Part shown: piece after piece, positions 25,200 through 42,842 of the stretch
Layout of the letters: each line of letters starts with the position of its first letter
Numbering within the stretch: position 1 is the first letter of the stretch
Assembly (NCBI RefSeq): GCF_964340395.1
Contig: NC_135553.1
Coordinates: 20,039,449-20,103,448 of the forward strand
Length of the DNA: 64,000 nucleotides
DNA from: Glandiceps talaboti
Taxonomy: Eukaryota; Hemichordata; Enteropneusta; Spengelidae
Direction: 5' to 3'
The notes under the pieces: generated by a model
The model's input: only the letters and a program-made list of their open reading frames with translations
Told to the model about the DNA's origin: nothing
Database searches by the model: none
Translations under genes and position numbers: made by a program

Positions 25200-25772
25200 T
25201 CGTTGTTGTTGTTTTTGTTTTTTTTTGTTTTTTTTGTTGACTTTGTTGATGTGGTTGTTGTTGCTACTCCACTTAGTATTCATAGTCTTTTTCCAGTTCG
25301 CGATCGTGTTCCTGTTTCACCTTGTTTACATCGTTGTTATACCTTGGATGAGTTTGTAATAAATAACAACCGGATATTCCTTGAATTGGCCATATAACCT
25401 TGATATTTCATTTCATTTTTAAGTGTTAAGTCGCCAACGTGCATAGATTATGTCGTGATAACTTCCTGCCATCCACCTCAAGGCTTTATTTTGCATTATT
25501 CATAAAGATGTTATTTTTTAAGTTTATTTTTTTAATATACCTTTGAAGGTGTCACAATTTCAATTATGAGTGAGAGATGAAATATTGGGGTGATTGAAAA
25601 CTGATTAGGATTTTTGATTTAGTTCAAAAGTGTTAATACTACTAGAACGAGGTAGTGTCATTGACTTAAACAAGGCAATTAACAGCTAAAATAATGTTGG
25701 CTTGGTGTTTCACTCATGGGACATTACGTTTTTTGACACAAAGATAGACATATTTCACCTGTAGACTAACAA
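25200..25772. other. Gene-free stretch
   Basis: Starts T/G-rich (gttgttgtt), then unique AT-rich DNA. Confidence 0.5.
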
Positions 25773-25960
25773 TAACAGAGACACAACAAACACTGGATCC
25801 TTTGCCCAATCACATTGAACACTGATAAACATTGTTATTCTTTTACAGTGCAGAAAAAACAACAGGCTTCTAATGAAAACATTACACATGGACTTGATGA
25901 TTTTAATTAATTGCTGCAATTATTCATTTTCTAACTGACAATCAACATAATCAACTTGTT
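25773..25960 (+). repeat. Dispersed repeat, copy 2
   Basis: Counterpart of 1366-1520: shared ggatcctttg, attcttttacagtgcag, caacaggctt and acacatggacttgatgattt. Confidence 0.6.
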
Positions 25961-26042
25961 GACTACTTCAGCATCCCCACTGACACTTGTGTAATTGTTT
26001 CTTTTGCATTATAAGTTGTCTGAGTGTGTGTAGAAAAATGTC

Positions 26043-26134
26043 ATGTTACATAATTGAAACATCAAACCAACACCATTTTAGCTGTAACATGTTACATAAG
26101 TGAAACATCAAACCAACACCATTTTAGCTGTAAC
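26043..26134 (+). repeat. 46-bp tandem duplication
   Basis: Two units starting at 26043 and 26089 (atgttacataaKtgaaacat...) differ at one or two bases. Confidence 0.85.
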
Positions 26135-29100
26135 ATATTTCAATTCCTGAGATGTATATATCACAGGTCTTGGATATGCATTTTTGATATTTCGATCTAA
26201 ACAGTAAATAATGAATTGGATATTTTGCTTAACGAAGTTGAATGCATGTAGACAAAAGTAAACAGTTGCATTGAGCGAACGAACATAGCAGTTTAATTGC
26301 TACTAAAACCTACTAAACTAGTCTATTATTTCATAATCTGTTTGTGTCAAAGTCATAAATAATTCGTGTAAATACCAAATATAGGAGAGGCCTGCACCGA
26401 TTCGACTGAAGTCTACGCCCTAACACGTGCAATCGATTTAGCTACCCTAAACTTGTCAATGATGGATGATAACTAGTACTTTGATTGAGTACTTTGAGGT
26501 TGTTAGCGAGCATTCGGCATCTTATTCTTCATTTAGGTTTATTATTGACCTCTTAAGTACGCTACAAGGATAGTATAGTTACTAAAACGGGTAAGGACAG
26601 TTATCAAAGCTATAGCGTACATGCATGGTCTATCCACAGACAAGGAAGGAAAGGAAATTCCTTGTCTGTGTGGTCTGTCTCAAAAGTGTTTGATATGTCC
26701 ATTAAACGTAAGCGCTGTTTTGCTTTTGGATCCAAATGGAGCGATTGATCCAAGGTTAATGTTACAGTCATTTGCCCTTTATCACCACAGAAATGGAACT
26801 ATTCATGAACTTCTGAAAGTGAAAACTACGCTAACGATGATAAAGTATTGAACGACAATCGTGGAAATTTTGATACAACATTAAATCCATTTCTTTACAG
26901 TTTGTCATTTTATACGTTGCATGAACCCTCTCCCATCCTCTTTTCTTCTAACCTTTGTTTTTGCGTCCCCGTATGATCTATATTCTCTGTATTCGTACCT
27001 ATATCGTAGAATGCAGATTAGGATTATGCAAACAAAGTAGATCAGATTAATCCCCAACTGCTCAAAAAAAAAAACCCACACTGTTATAACCTACGTCACT
27101 GTGACCAGCACATTTTGCCATGCCTATACACATCACCATCAATACACTACAACTATTTTAGTTTTCAATTATGAGCTTACTCTTTCAAACTAAAAATTCG
27201 ATTTGACATTTATTGAAAACAATAGGGTAATCTAGTTTGGCAAATCTCCAATGCTAGAATTACTTTTTGAAATGCCACCAGAGATATAGTAAATCATTGC
27301 AATTTTATTTGTAACGATTTTGCTTTATGAAGTCTGATCTATATTATTGATTGGTGGCTCTCGTCCAAGTTGTATCAGCTCGAATTATGTTTTTTTTTTC
27401 ATCCATCGCGTCTACTTATTCGATATTGTGTTTTGTGTATCCATAATTTAGCTGATACAGTACAATGCACACATGTTCAATTGGCGATTTTTTTTTTACG
27501 AAAAGTTAGAATTTTAACGATACAAGTACTTATAATTTACATTGATGTGACTTCAGGGCTACGGGAAGACAAACAACACATAGAAAAAAATAGTGAGTAT
27601 CTGATTTCCTAAGGGAGTGACTTGCCATGTATAGAATTTACATATTATCATTTATAATATTAACTAATTATCTACTCCATCAATGTATTAGTCTTATCAA
27701 CGCCTCAATTGTTCTACGGAGTATCCGGACTGACATTCTACGGTCTATCAATTAATTCATTCCGCGCAAACAGAAACAAAAACTCCGTGGTAGTGTCAAA
27801 CTGTGTTAATCTCTCAAGTCTCACTTGGCCTGGGGATAAACATACAGAAAATGTAAATAAATGAGCGCAGGGGGTAGTTGGGTGCAAGTCATACGATTAT
27901 TTGCGAAACCAAGTTCCCTATATATTATGATTTCCCAAGCAAACAATGTCCTAGCTGGCCACCAGGTGTGCATCGATTAAGACTGAACGGGATATCAGAC
28001 AACCCATACGTTAGCTTCTCCTCCCAGTTTTCATATTGTGTACCAGATAGGTTGCTGAATGCATACTCATTAGGCAAATTTAAGGATATTTTATAATTAA
28101 TGTAGTTTGCTTGAGGCAAAGATTGCTCAGCCAACCCCGTCAATCTTTTGTAAATTTCACCGACACAAAACATCCGGAATTGTACTGTATTAAATATATG
28201 ATTTATTAGTAGTCCTTTTCGGCATCAATATGAAATACTAAATTTGTTTGGTTTTTTTCGGGCTGTAATGAATGTCCAGATGTCTGTATATGACAGATGT
28301 TTGGTGTTTTAGATCGTCAACATTGTCACGCTGCATCATGGTAATTATCGTTATCTGTAACCCTTCTCATTAAACAACGCGAAGCATTTTAATTATAAGT
28401 AACAAATCTCGGCAAACTTAAGGGGTCTCTTTGATATTATTATCAATGTCTGCATGGGTAGGCTTACAAGTCGGTTGGCGTGTAGCATGCAAACCGTGAT
28501 AACAGTTTGATTCTATGAGAAGGGCTCTTGCGTGGCAGCACTTCTCAGTGAAGCACACTTTATAAGAAGTGAGCGCTACTGTTTTGAAAAATTAGTTGCG
28601 ACCAGGGAGTTGGAGAAACGCTTTCGTCACGTTGATGTTTATGTATGCTGATCACCCAGTTGGCATGCTTGTCAACGACAGTTGAACGGTGTTAGCTGTG
28701 CAGCAAGGATCAACGGACTTAGGGTCGGTGGGTAATATAAGACGATCAACGGTTGGTCAGGCTCATATTGCTGAACGCCGTGTCTGAGTCTACATTATAA
28801 ATAAAAAGGTGAGTGAATAATCGACCATAATAGAAACAACATGTGGACATGTGTCTATAAGTGTAGTTATATACATTGGCGAGTGTCGTTGCGTTTCTGC
28901 AGGCACTCTTGGACAAATCATATGATATTTGAGCGAAGGTATGCCATAAATAATACATGACACCGTAAAGATGTTATGCTTTAATAACAGAATGTTAATT
29001 ACGGCGTTTTAGATTTTCGAAGGTAGATAGTAACATGTGCTGAGGACTCTGCCCTGGGGCTACTCCGTTTCAATATCCGAAATCATCCATCATAGTGTGC

Positions 29101-29700
29101 GCAAGGTAGCATACCATCTCGTTTGGTGGTTTCCAAAGTGTATCTGCATAACACTAGAACTATTTGAATGTTGATTACGAGTATTTGTTGTCATTTGCAT
29201 TCATGTCCCATTCTGCAATAATTTTTGACACGACGCATCAGTGTGTCACACCACCTGAACACAGGCATTATCTCGCCCGCGCTGCATATAATAAGGGAGT
29301 CGGGGCCCACTGGGCAGCATGACGAATTGTTTGTGAGCGTCTGCAGAGACGTCCTCCAGCTTCATTAGCATTCCGAGCACCTGACCGACTCAACATAGTA
29401 ATCTCCCCCTTATCAATATTTATTAAGACAGCACATTTTATCGCTGAGGTGTATAGCCATGCGTGAAGTTCGACTGGACAGGACAGTTTATGTTATACCA
29501 ATATAATATGCAAACGATGAAACTTTATTCGAAAAAAAGGAAATAAAATCTCGAAGAGAGTAAAATCTCTTACTTAGGAGTCAAGTATAATGATAAAGAC
29601 TCTTTTAACGTTACTCTTATATATATATGTGAAGAAACAGAAAGTTGTTAACTGGACGAGAGACCATTGCATTTAGAATGCATATCCCATGATTCATTAC
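26135..29700. other. Gene-free stretch
   Basis: Several 70-80 codon frames on both strands, none with splice, Kozak or family support. Confidence 0.45.
26636..26669. other. 12-bp perfect hairpin
   Basis: acagacaaggaa and ttccttgtctgt with a 10-base loop, inside a 76-codon frame (26621-26851) that I do not support as a gene. Confidence 0.5.
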
Positions 29701-29897
29701 CTTCTCACGTATTTGCCTGTGTAAATCCCCATTCTGACGGCTACTGCCGGCCAACAAATGTAAGGATCAACTCGACTTGTTGACGAACAGCTGCAATTCT
29801 TGATGCGATCATCATATATCTCTATACATCTGGTACTTTTCGTTTTGTTTGCGTTTGTCTGACCTCCTTTTTTATGTCTGCGGTATTTCTTTGACAT
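29701..29897 (-). other. Candidate initial coding exon, product unknown
   Basis: Reads from an ATG at 29897 on the - strand through a basic Lys/Arg/Thr-rich segment (MSKKYRRHKKGGQTNANK) and a Cys-containing segment (KNCSCSSTS) to ...GKYVR, then a fitting donor GAGAAG|GTAATG. Without splicing it stops one codon later. The Kozak context is poor and no second exon was found, so it could be chance. Confidence 0.25.
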
Positions 29898-29957
29898 CGG
29901 ATTCGGTCGTTCACTTAGGTCATGTGTTTAATCATTGGTCATTCATTCATATGTCCA

Positions 29958-30173
29958 TATTTTTGTTACCTCGATCTTAACCTCCGTTTGTTGGGCTTTA
30001 TTTGTTCGTCACATCATCCCATCCATCTATCAATCCATCCATCCATCCATCCATCCATTCATTCATTCATTCATTCATTCATTCATTCATTCATTCATTC
30101 ATTCATGTCATTGTTTTCTCGATCTTAACATCATTTTGTTGGGCTTTTATGTGTTCGTCACATCATTCATCTA
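29958..30173 (+). repeat. 65-bp duplication bounded by ATTC arrays
   Basis: Copies at 29958-30022 and 30109-30173 share ctcgatcttaac, ttgttgggctttt and gttcgtcacatcat; each is followed by an ATCC/ATTC block. Confidence 0.7.
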
Positions 30174-30386
30174 TCCACCCCTTCCTTCCCTCCATTTATT
30201 CATTCATTCATTCATTCATTCAATCAACGATATATCTCTTTAGTTCAGTATTTACCAATTCGCCCATTGTTCCATTCACTCACTCGCACTCATTCTTCAT
30301 TCATTCATCCATCCATTCATTCATTCACTCACTCACTCACTCACTCACTCACTCACTCACTCACTCACTCACTCATTCATTCACTC
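30016..30386. repeat. ATCC, ATTC and TCAC array cluster
   Basis: Blocks at 30016-30105, 30185-30222 and 30279-30386; unit types differ by one base. Confidence 0.9.
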
Positions 30387-31179
30387 CTCATCATCAATTA
30401 TCCACCGCCACTTTCTCACGCTTCCATGTCTACCCGGGTCAACCACTCTGTGCGAAATAATAATTACCTACATTAGATATTGTTCAATAGGAAAGTGTAT
30501 TTTATTGATTATTTGTGACATATCATTGCCATAGATGAGGCCACTCTAAGGATGACCCGCCACGTTCAATTAATAATTGTCACCATTACATTATAACCAT
30601 AGCTGCCATCAAACTGTTCTCGGTCTGTATTATTCCCTGTGCGTCATTGCGTCAGGGATGTGACTGTTTCTTTTTAATTGGTTCGCCACTTAATCTGTGT
30701 CTTTGCGACGACACCCGACAAACACATTAAGCCCAATAGCCTTAGGGTGCCAACTGACCGTGATGCGGTAATGAAAGTTTACTACCGTGTTATCAGGTCA
30801 TCATAATACACCCACATACTTTTTTGACTCAGAAGATTTAGAAACGTTGTAGAGCAGAATAAATACATATCTAAACCCGTAACTGTACCACGATATGTGT
30901 ATCAATGTATTTATTTCTATATATATATATATTCCTTCGCCCGTGTATTGAATTCTAATTCCACAGCATTTCACTGGGAAGGGAGGTTGAATGTTTGAAA
31001 CACATAATACTGAATATTTTATTTCGCATTTAGAGGCCATCGGCCCAAAATACACATACGAACAGATAAAGCAAGACAAAAAGTATAATGATTGCAAACG
31101 TACATGGAACGAAAATATACAACCGAAAAACGTGTCAAGAATAAACATAACTTGTGAAATGGAAAAGTTTTCTCTCAAT
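30387..31179. other. Gene-free stretch
   Basis: Holds the probable 3' flank of the LINE relic on the - strand; 85-125 codon frames on both strands lack support. Confidence 0.45.
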
Positions 31180-31699
31180 CTAAAGCCTTATACATATATT
31201 TTGCAAGTTGTCTTAAGTGATGTGATAAGGATTTTTACTTGCCTTTAAAAGCTATCTAGCGACGGATGAGTCCAAATATTACATGGACGGTATTGCTGTC
31301 TTTGAGGAGTATACAAATCACAAATAAACAAAAAATGATACTCGTTTTCAACAAAACTATGGTCGTTGATTGAACAAAATTTGCGAAGTCTATCCTGTAA
31401 ATGTATCCAATCCCGTCTTCCAGTCTCAATACAGAGATCATGAGATGACATCTAAACCTTGCTAAGGCGACCTTAAATTTATGAATATCAATACAATCCA
31501 AATAAAGCTCAGATTCTAAAAGTGTCTTAAAATTACAGTAACTCCTTACCTTGGAAGATGAATTTATCACCCAAGTAATTTTGCCGTTATTATCTAATTC
31601 CAGTAACATCTTGTAACATAATTTAGGATACGTGGTATTTTCCATTTCAAGAATTCTTAGCAAATAAGATATACAGCGTGAAACACATAATGAAGACAA
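31180..31699 (-). pseudogene. LINE relic: C-terminal part of a non-LTR reverse transcriptase
   Basis: Two overlapping - strand frames (31256-31699 and 31245-31451) together show the order usual for the tail of animal non-LTR retrotransposon polymerases: a KTLLESELYLDCI-type segment, LARFRC, LCIETGRRDWI, DRLRKFC and VENEYHFLFICDLY (Cys/His cluster), then a QLAKYMYKAL-like helix. The frame changes near 31445, so it is broken. Catalytic domains are absent. Recognition is by motif pattern only. Confidence 0.65.
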
Positions 31700-32427
31700 T
31701 TAACGTTCGAAAGATTTAATTGCACTTCAAATATTATTTCCCTGAGACAAAATTTACTCTATAAACTGAGATTCAAAATTACTATTTACTATTTATACTG
31801 ATCATATAAATCGTTCATATTCCCATATTATTCTGTTAATTTTGTAATATTAATAGTTTCCATATCTAAATTGACCACTCGTACCTTGGTCCAAATAACA
31901 GCGTTCACTCAATTAATTGCCAACGTTAATGTAAAAATAATGCCTTGTTCGTGAAAGACCTTGTTGCTATATATATATATTCAGTAACATCATATATAAA
32001 CATATATTGTCGCGGATATCACTACAAGGCGCAAGCGATGGAAGTGGAAACAAGACGTTTTTTTAAAAGGGTGATGGACTACAAACGTTTATACGTAAAG
32101 CAGCTTGAAACCTCGATCGCAGTCAATGTTAAATTATCGAGCTACTCATCCATGACGAAGTTGTCGATGATTACACTACGGACAGTGAAATTTCAAATCA
32201 AAGGTGATAACAATCCTCCCAACCAACGTGGATAGCCTCGAGGAATATTTTCCCCAGATCTCATACAGCATACTCTGAAAACTGTGATAATGATTACTAT
32301 ACCAGTGTTGAAGAATTTTCAAGCAAAAATCTTCTTCGATGCAAAAGTGTTATTTTTTGTATTTTATGTAGTATGATTTGTATCAAAAGATCAAAAGTTG
32401 TAATAGTATTAGTAACGTGTTATAATT

Positions 32428-32430
<3 letters not shown>
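31700..32430. other. Gene-free stretch
   Basis: A 97-codon frame ending 32235 and neighbouring acidic snippets in other frames could be a decayed coding segment, but nothing is recognised. Confidence 0.4.
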
Positions 32431-32519
<89 letters not shown>

Positions 32520-32680
32520 CATATAATTCGGTGAGTATCAATCTGCTAAGACAGTGCTCTATACCGCAGTGGCAGAGCGCAATAGTTTTGGTAGTTCTGG
32601 AACTCTTTCTTGGTTGTAACTCGTAGTTTCACGCATTCTGGAACTCTTTCTTGGTTGTAACTCGGAGTTTCACACAATGC

Positions 32681-32762
<82 letters not shown>

Positions 32763-32922
32763 GCACAGCACACCCAGAGAGTAGGCCTCAGAGTGTCTGA
32801 TGATCGCAATATGCGTGAAACTCCGAGTTACACCCAAGAAAGAGTTCCAGTACTACCAAAACTATTACGCTCTGCCACTGCGGTATAGAGCACTGTCATA
32901 TAGCAGATTGATACTCACCGAG

Positions 32923-32999
<77 letters not shown>
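32431..32999. repeat. Inverted pair of the (TA)n-tailed repeat with three (TA)n tracts
   Basis: (TA)n 32431-32515, copy D on - (32527-32680), (TA)n 32683-32761, copy E on + (32795-32923), (TA)n 32923-32999. D carries an internal 41-bp tandem duplication (32595-32676). The D and E bodies are reverse complements over about 110 bp. Confidence 0.85.
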
Positions 33000-33004
<5 letters not shown>

Positions 33005-33731
33005 TGTTGAGGCCATCCTGTTTCCATTTGTGTTTCCAAATGTGCATATGTTCTAAATGTGAACTCAACTCTAGGTTTCTTGTTCTATCTTTAAGTTATA
33101 AGAATCCTACATCACATCAGGGACTATTTTTTTCTATACCTACTCTATATTTTAAGTTATAGAGGATGAGTGTGAAACTGGGTTTTTCAAGCGATAATTC
33201 ATACACAGCGAATATAGTTACTGTACGTCATCATAACCAACTTCGATTTATTCCGTGCATTGACGACTGCCATGAATCAGTGGGACCAATAGTCTACACT
33301 GACAGATGGATATAGATTTGGAAGCAGGTAGAGGGATCCCCCCCCCCCTTCCATCGCTCCCAGAAAATAGATTTTTTTTTTTGGTGTTTATCACATTGTA
33401 TTGCCTGGAATCGATTTTAATAGACTATAGCAATTCTGTTCGGTGTTATGAGTTAATAATGGTTTATCTATTTAGTATATGTCTAAATACTATTTTCCAC
33501 TTTTTTTAAATTAATACATCTTTGGAAACATAGAAGGCAAACTTTCAAAATTGCTTAATTAATATGCAAATATTAGTTATTGGTATGCACTGCTTACGAT
33601 CAAAAAAATATCCTTCACTTTTAATGCTATTTCTCCCCAAGGTTTGATTCAATACGATTCAATACGACTAGTTCTAATATGTAAATAAATATCTGATATG
33701 AACATGTTATCACATTCTACACACTCATAGC
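33000..33731. other. Gene-free stretch
   Basis: Poly-C run near 33339; nothing else. Confidence 0.5.
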
Positions 33732-33771
33732 AACATACATACATACATACATACATACATACATACATACA

Positions 33772-33802
<31 letters not shown>
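33732..33802. repeat. (CATA)n microsatellite
   Basis: Pure tetranucleotide tract. Confidence 0.95.
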
Positions 33803-38392
<4,590 letters not shown>

Positions 38393-39746
38393 TAACTAAT
38401 TAATGATCCAATGACATAATTTATTATACGTATAATATATATATATAAATCGAGGAAATCCCAACTAGATGCAATCGCCTGTCCTAACAATAACAGAAGA
38501 CAATTGTAATGTCATAGAAGGTATGTATCGACGTAACTTAACATTACACTGTAGTCTAAGCGAGGTTTCATGTTAGTTGTTTTCATATGAGTAAACAGTT
38601 TAAAGTCAGCTTTTGCCATTGAAAATAACTTTGTCTCAATGAAAGAATTTAAATATTTTACGCCATGTCAATAACATTTCTAGAAAATATAATACTTTTA
38701 TGACTGTGCACACATACACGGTTTCTTTCATCCTCGAACGTTCGTGTACATAACGTATATAGAACATGTTGGCGTATGAACTGTGAATCGTTTTTGGTAA
38801 GCCTTGGATGGTATAATGGAGTTAAAAGCTGTCGCCATTATTTTTCGTACTCTATGTTTTTATCACTAGTAGCCGATCTAGGCTATTCACCCAATTAAGT
38901 ATACACTATCGCCCATTTAAAACAAGGGTTCAACATTACAGTAGTTTCTAGTATGGAATTCCCATGTCTATCAATTTTCTGTGCCTCAAGCGATACACAT
39001 CTTCGTTTTAAAAGTTGTATTTTCCCTCGTCCCTACTTCATCTTCTGCACTTACGTATACTTGTAGAATCTCACAACAACATCCAGGGCATGCATGCATG
39101 CATACTTTCATCTCGTTGAGCGGAACGTGCGAGGTGAATAAACTTTTGCATGGCTGGAAACACCATTATTAGCTCAGGAATAAGTATATCGTTTAGAATC
39201 TGTTTATAGATCCACGTCTGCAGTACTTAAACTTTCAACAACACAATTTTAACAAAAAGAGATAGGAGAAAATACGCATGCGACTAACTCTGTCGCAACT
39301 TGTATTAGATATGTTAAGAGAAGCCAGGGTCGTGTAATATACACACAAGAATCGTACCTCCCAATTATATCAATGAATTGGACATTTTGGCTTAAATGAA
39401 CTAGGCAACTATATTTCATTATAGAGTCTCTGAGGACAGCAATGATATTACTTTGACGCTAATGAATACAAACTACGTGACCTTGCTATTAACATCACAA
39501 GGCAAACCATTTTCTGATAGATAACATCAAGGTTTGTTTGCTATAACATGTTTTATACGTTTATGAAGTTAAGCGTAACTGTGTTTGTTTTTTTTGACAT
39601 TTTTGACAGGTCAATAATACAATGATGTGTTTAATGTTTACAATAGAATGGCAATTATTGCATTCCATTTAGTTTTATGGAAGGTCAAAGTGAAGATATA
39701 GGAGAGAGAGCAAGAAATAAGTTAACGTAAACTTATAATCAGCAAA
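38393..39746. other. Gene-free stretch
   Basis: Nothing recognised. Confidence 0.5.
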
Positions 39747-39812
39747 CATACATACATACATACATACATACATACATACATACATACATACATACATACA
39801 CACACATGTACA
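39747..39812. repeat. (CATA)n(CA)n tract
   Basis: Tetranucleotide then dinucleotide units. Confidence 0.9.
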
Positions 39813-39876
39813 CTCACACACATACTCATATAAGTGTCGCATCAGAGAGAACATTGCTCGATGCAAAGTTAGTAGC

Positions 39877-40026
39877 AGAGCAATATAGACTTAACCCAAG
39901 ATATAAGGATGTTATAAGTTGTTACTCAGAGTTTCACTCCTCTGCGTCATCGTTAACGCAGAGGAGTGAAACTCTGAGTAACAACTTATAACATCCTTAT
40001 ATCTTGGGTTAAGTCTATATTGCTCT
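39877..40026. repeat. Perfect 71-bp inverted repeat with 8-nt loop
   Basis: 39877-39947 is the exact reverse complement of 39956-40026 (loop catcgtta). The arms contain actcagagtttcactcctct, related to the head of the (TA)n-tailed repeat family. The family end cgatcatcagacgac follows at 40059. Confidence 0.9.
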
Positions 40027-41465
40027 AACTACACTAATAAAAAGACCACACTCCTCTGCGATCATCAGACGACTATTCAATTGAGTTTGTCAAAGTCTAT
40101 ATCACGTACACGTAAAATGTCTGTATATTCATTGGGTAACAAAATGGTCGGACTAAGCCACTAAGGGTTAGGGGGTTCTTCTAAAGTTGACGGGGTGGTA
40201 TTGATTCTCCTCAAGGCATTTGAAGACCGGCTCAGATTTTTTGTTCATTAGCTTGCCTTTTTCAGCATTGATTATACATTATACATAATTTCTTAGTTAA
40301 ACACAGATTAAAAAAAAAAAAAAAAAAAGGTCGCACGACACTGTCATGCAGTGATTAAAAAATAGTCATTCATTCATTCATGCATTCATTCATTCTTTCA
40401 TTTATTCATAGACTTTCTACTTCAACTTGCACTCTTCCAACAATTCCCTAATTCTAATCATTTGAGGCTACATGCAGAACTCTCAGCCATTAAAATCACA
40501 TCTATATATGCATGGAGTGTACACTTCTATAATATATTGAGTTAAAAAGAACTTTCAGAAACCCGAAGTAGCAATAGGAAATATACTTCAATGACGTAAA
40601 AGAGTTGATTTTATAAGAGTTAGTGGCGTCGCTCGGCTAAATTGTGTATTCATTTTGTAGTTGAGATGCACTCGATTGAGGGTTGTGCCACCTGCTTATG
40701 TGGTTGGTTATGAAAGCGTTGGGAGAAAGACTGGAGAAGTTCCCAACATGAGTTTAATATAATTACCCCTATAAAGATAAAGAACAAATTAAAAGAGAAC
40801 AAGAAACCTGCAAACGAACTTGTAAAATGTTTGTAATTTAGCCATTGTTAAAACTTATATGCTTTGTAATAATAAGACTCGTTCAGTGCCAAATATTCCT
40901 ACACGTGCACATGGCGTTTGTAACAGTACTCTCAAAACAGTCACAGTGGTAATCTATATACCCGTCTTCTTATAAAATAGGTTATCTCGCTGTTAGCTAT
41001 TCCCCATCAAAGACCTAATATCTAAAAGTATCATATATCCACTCCTCACATGCAAATGTCATACACTTATTTGATCGTTTTAATGATAAAGAAAATACCG
41101 CATATGATATCCCTTCTTTATTCATGAGTGCATAAGGAAATCTCATAGTCTAGCATACTATTATGAATTTAACAGCAATATACTATTTACTATTCACAAA
41201 AGACCATCACTTAAGCAAACGTATCATTTTATCTTCATAATCATAATCATAAGAATATTTTTTTAAAGGAAGCAAAATAGTGCAAATACGTTGGATAATA
41301 CGTTTTACATTCAAGCATATAGTTTGTTCACTTTGTAATATGGTCGTATGTAAGTTTAATCCCCTTGCGCGCCTAACGTCATCAACTTGGTCTTAATGGT
41401 CTATTGAGTGGATGATCTTTGGAATGAATATAGAATGTGGCGACAAACAAGGAATGGTGATAAAT
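40027..41465. other. Gene-free stretch
   Basis: Poly-A near 40310 and a CATT-rich patch near 40370; otherwise nothing. Confidence 0.5.
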
Positions 41466-42240
41466 TGCATATTGGATTGAATTGGATTGAAATTGATTCC
41501 ACCAGAAAATGAAAACAAAATATACATTTATTTGAAAGTAATACAAAACAGAACTCAGGTGAGGGCCATGGAAATAGTTTCCGATGAAACTAATCGTAGT
41601 CCATGGACCAAACGTTCATGAAAATTAAGTCATATTGGGGTACGAGTTATAACAACAAAATACATCTCTTGTGAATAGTGATGGAGATTCTATCGATGGG
41701 AAGTTTAATAAATATACAGAAACTCTCTCGGTGTAGCAAATGAAATGAACAGAAATAAATAAAAAGCATACATACAGAAATGAAATTGTAGAGGCAAGTT
41801 AAAGGGTCGGAAAGATGTAGTCATCCCCTCAAAAAAATACTGATTTACGTTCGCCTTAAATATGTGTCTATTGTTGGTCTTTCTTATTGTTGTGGGCACA
41901 GAATTCCAAGTTTGGATAGCTGCATATCTAAAATTATGTTGGCTAATTGGCAAAGTTACCTTTGGAATCGGAAGGTTATCATTGACTTTAGCTCTGGTCG
42001 GATAGCTTTGGGACAACTGGTTAGTAATGTAATGGTCGTAAGTGTGTCTATATAGCGATCGTGTTGTAGGTCAAAGATGAACATGCAAGTTTGAAGTTTA
42101 CAAAGTTTATGGATGTCAAGGATATTGAGTTGATTAAGGAGAGGGGTAGAATGGGCTTGGTAGTCAGAGAAAGTTATAAGTTCTTTTGTCCACGGAAATG
42201 TGGACCAAGAGCAGTTAGACAAGTCTTTGTGTATATAATT
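41466..42240 (-). pseudogene. LINE relic: reverse transcriptase tail and 3' UTR
   Basis: - strand frames 41956-42222 and 41705-42016 carry LNILDIHKLCKLQTCMFIF and then YPTRAKVNDNLPIPK...RYAAIQTWNSVPTTIRK...FKANVNQYF. This is the typical order at the C-terminus of Jockey/CR1-like non-LTR polymerases (Y.TR, R..G.. WN.LP..IR, FK..L). The reading frame shifts near 42000. The 3' end has repeated TCCAATTCAA units (41466-41495), as LINE tails often do. Non-functional 5'-truncated copy. Confidence 0.7.
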
Positions 42241-42751
42241 TGAAACATTCTTTAGGAATGTTATACAGTATATTTGTCCACTCTTCTTTGACTTCGAATA
42301 GTAATGGAAATTTCCAGGTGAAAATTTCGTACAATGATATTTGTTTTATTTTAATACGTCGGATATCCCACATATCCTTACGATTTCTTCAGGGCTCACG
42401 ATTCACCAAAAGCAGGTGTAGAGTGTATATTTTCATCAAAATAGACTTTCTCATCTTCGTATATAAATGACTAACATCAATGGATATTTTTTTTTCACTT
42501 TCATTATAACGTTGCACCATCCACTGAATAGTATTTGTAAACCCAGCTGCTGCGACTCAGTTCCAAGTCCGGACGTTATTCCATTTCTAATTTCCTCTTT
42601 CTGTCTCAGACTAGCTCTCTCCTTTATAAATCATTCTTTCTCAAAACGGAAAAGTGTGTCACGTTTCCATTTCATCCACAAACGCATACTGTCACAGGGG
42701 TAAGTTATAAGAAAATGATTTTCTTCTGTCGCGAGATATCGTTTTAATAGC
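42241..42751 (-). other. Possible further decayed coding sequence upstream of the LINE relic
   Basis: The - strand is open in pieces (contains SLYEIFTWKFPLLF and MWDIRRIKIKQ) but with stops and no recognised family. Whether it belongs to the LINE is unclear. Confidence 0.25.
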
Positions 42752-42752
42752 T

Positions 42753-42818
<66 letters not shown>

Positions 42819-42842
42819 GACAGACAGAGACAGAGAGAGAGA
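42752..42842. repeat. (GA)n(CAGA)n array
   Basis: Same unit combination as 4134-4362. Confidence 0.9.

Noticed and set aside
24461-25397. Very long open frames (up to 266 codons, Tyr/His/Thr/Ile or Met/Tyr/Val/Cys repeats) on both strands
   Set aside because: A 4-base unit read in triplets gives a 12-base cycle without stops in every frame; no start context, splice sites or non-repetitive domain.
27878-28173. Overlapping 72- and 82-codon frames on opposite strands
   Set aside because: Neither has start context, splice sites or recognisable motifs; overlap on both strands suggests chance.
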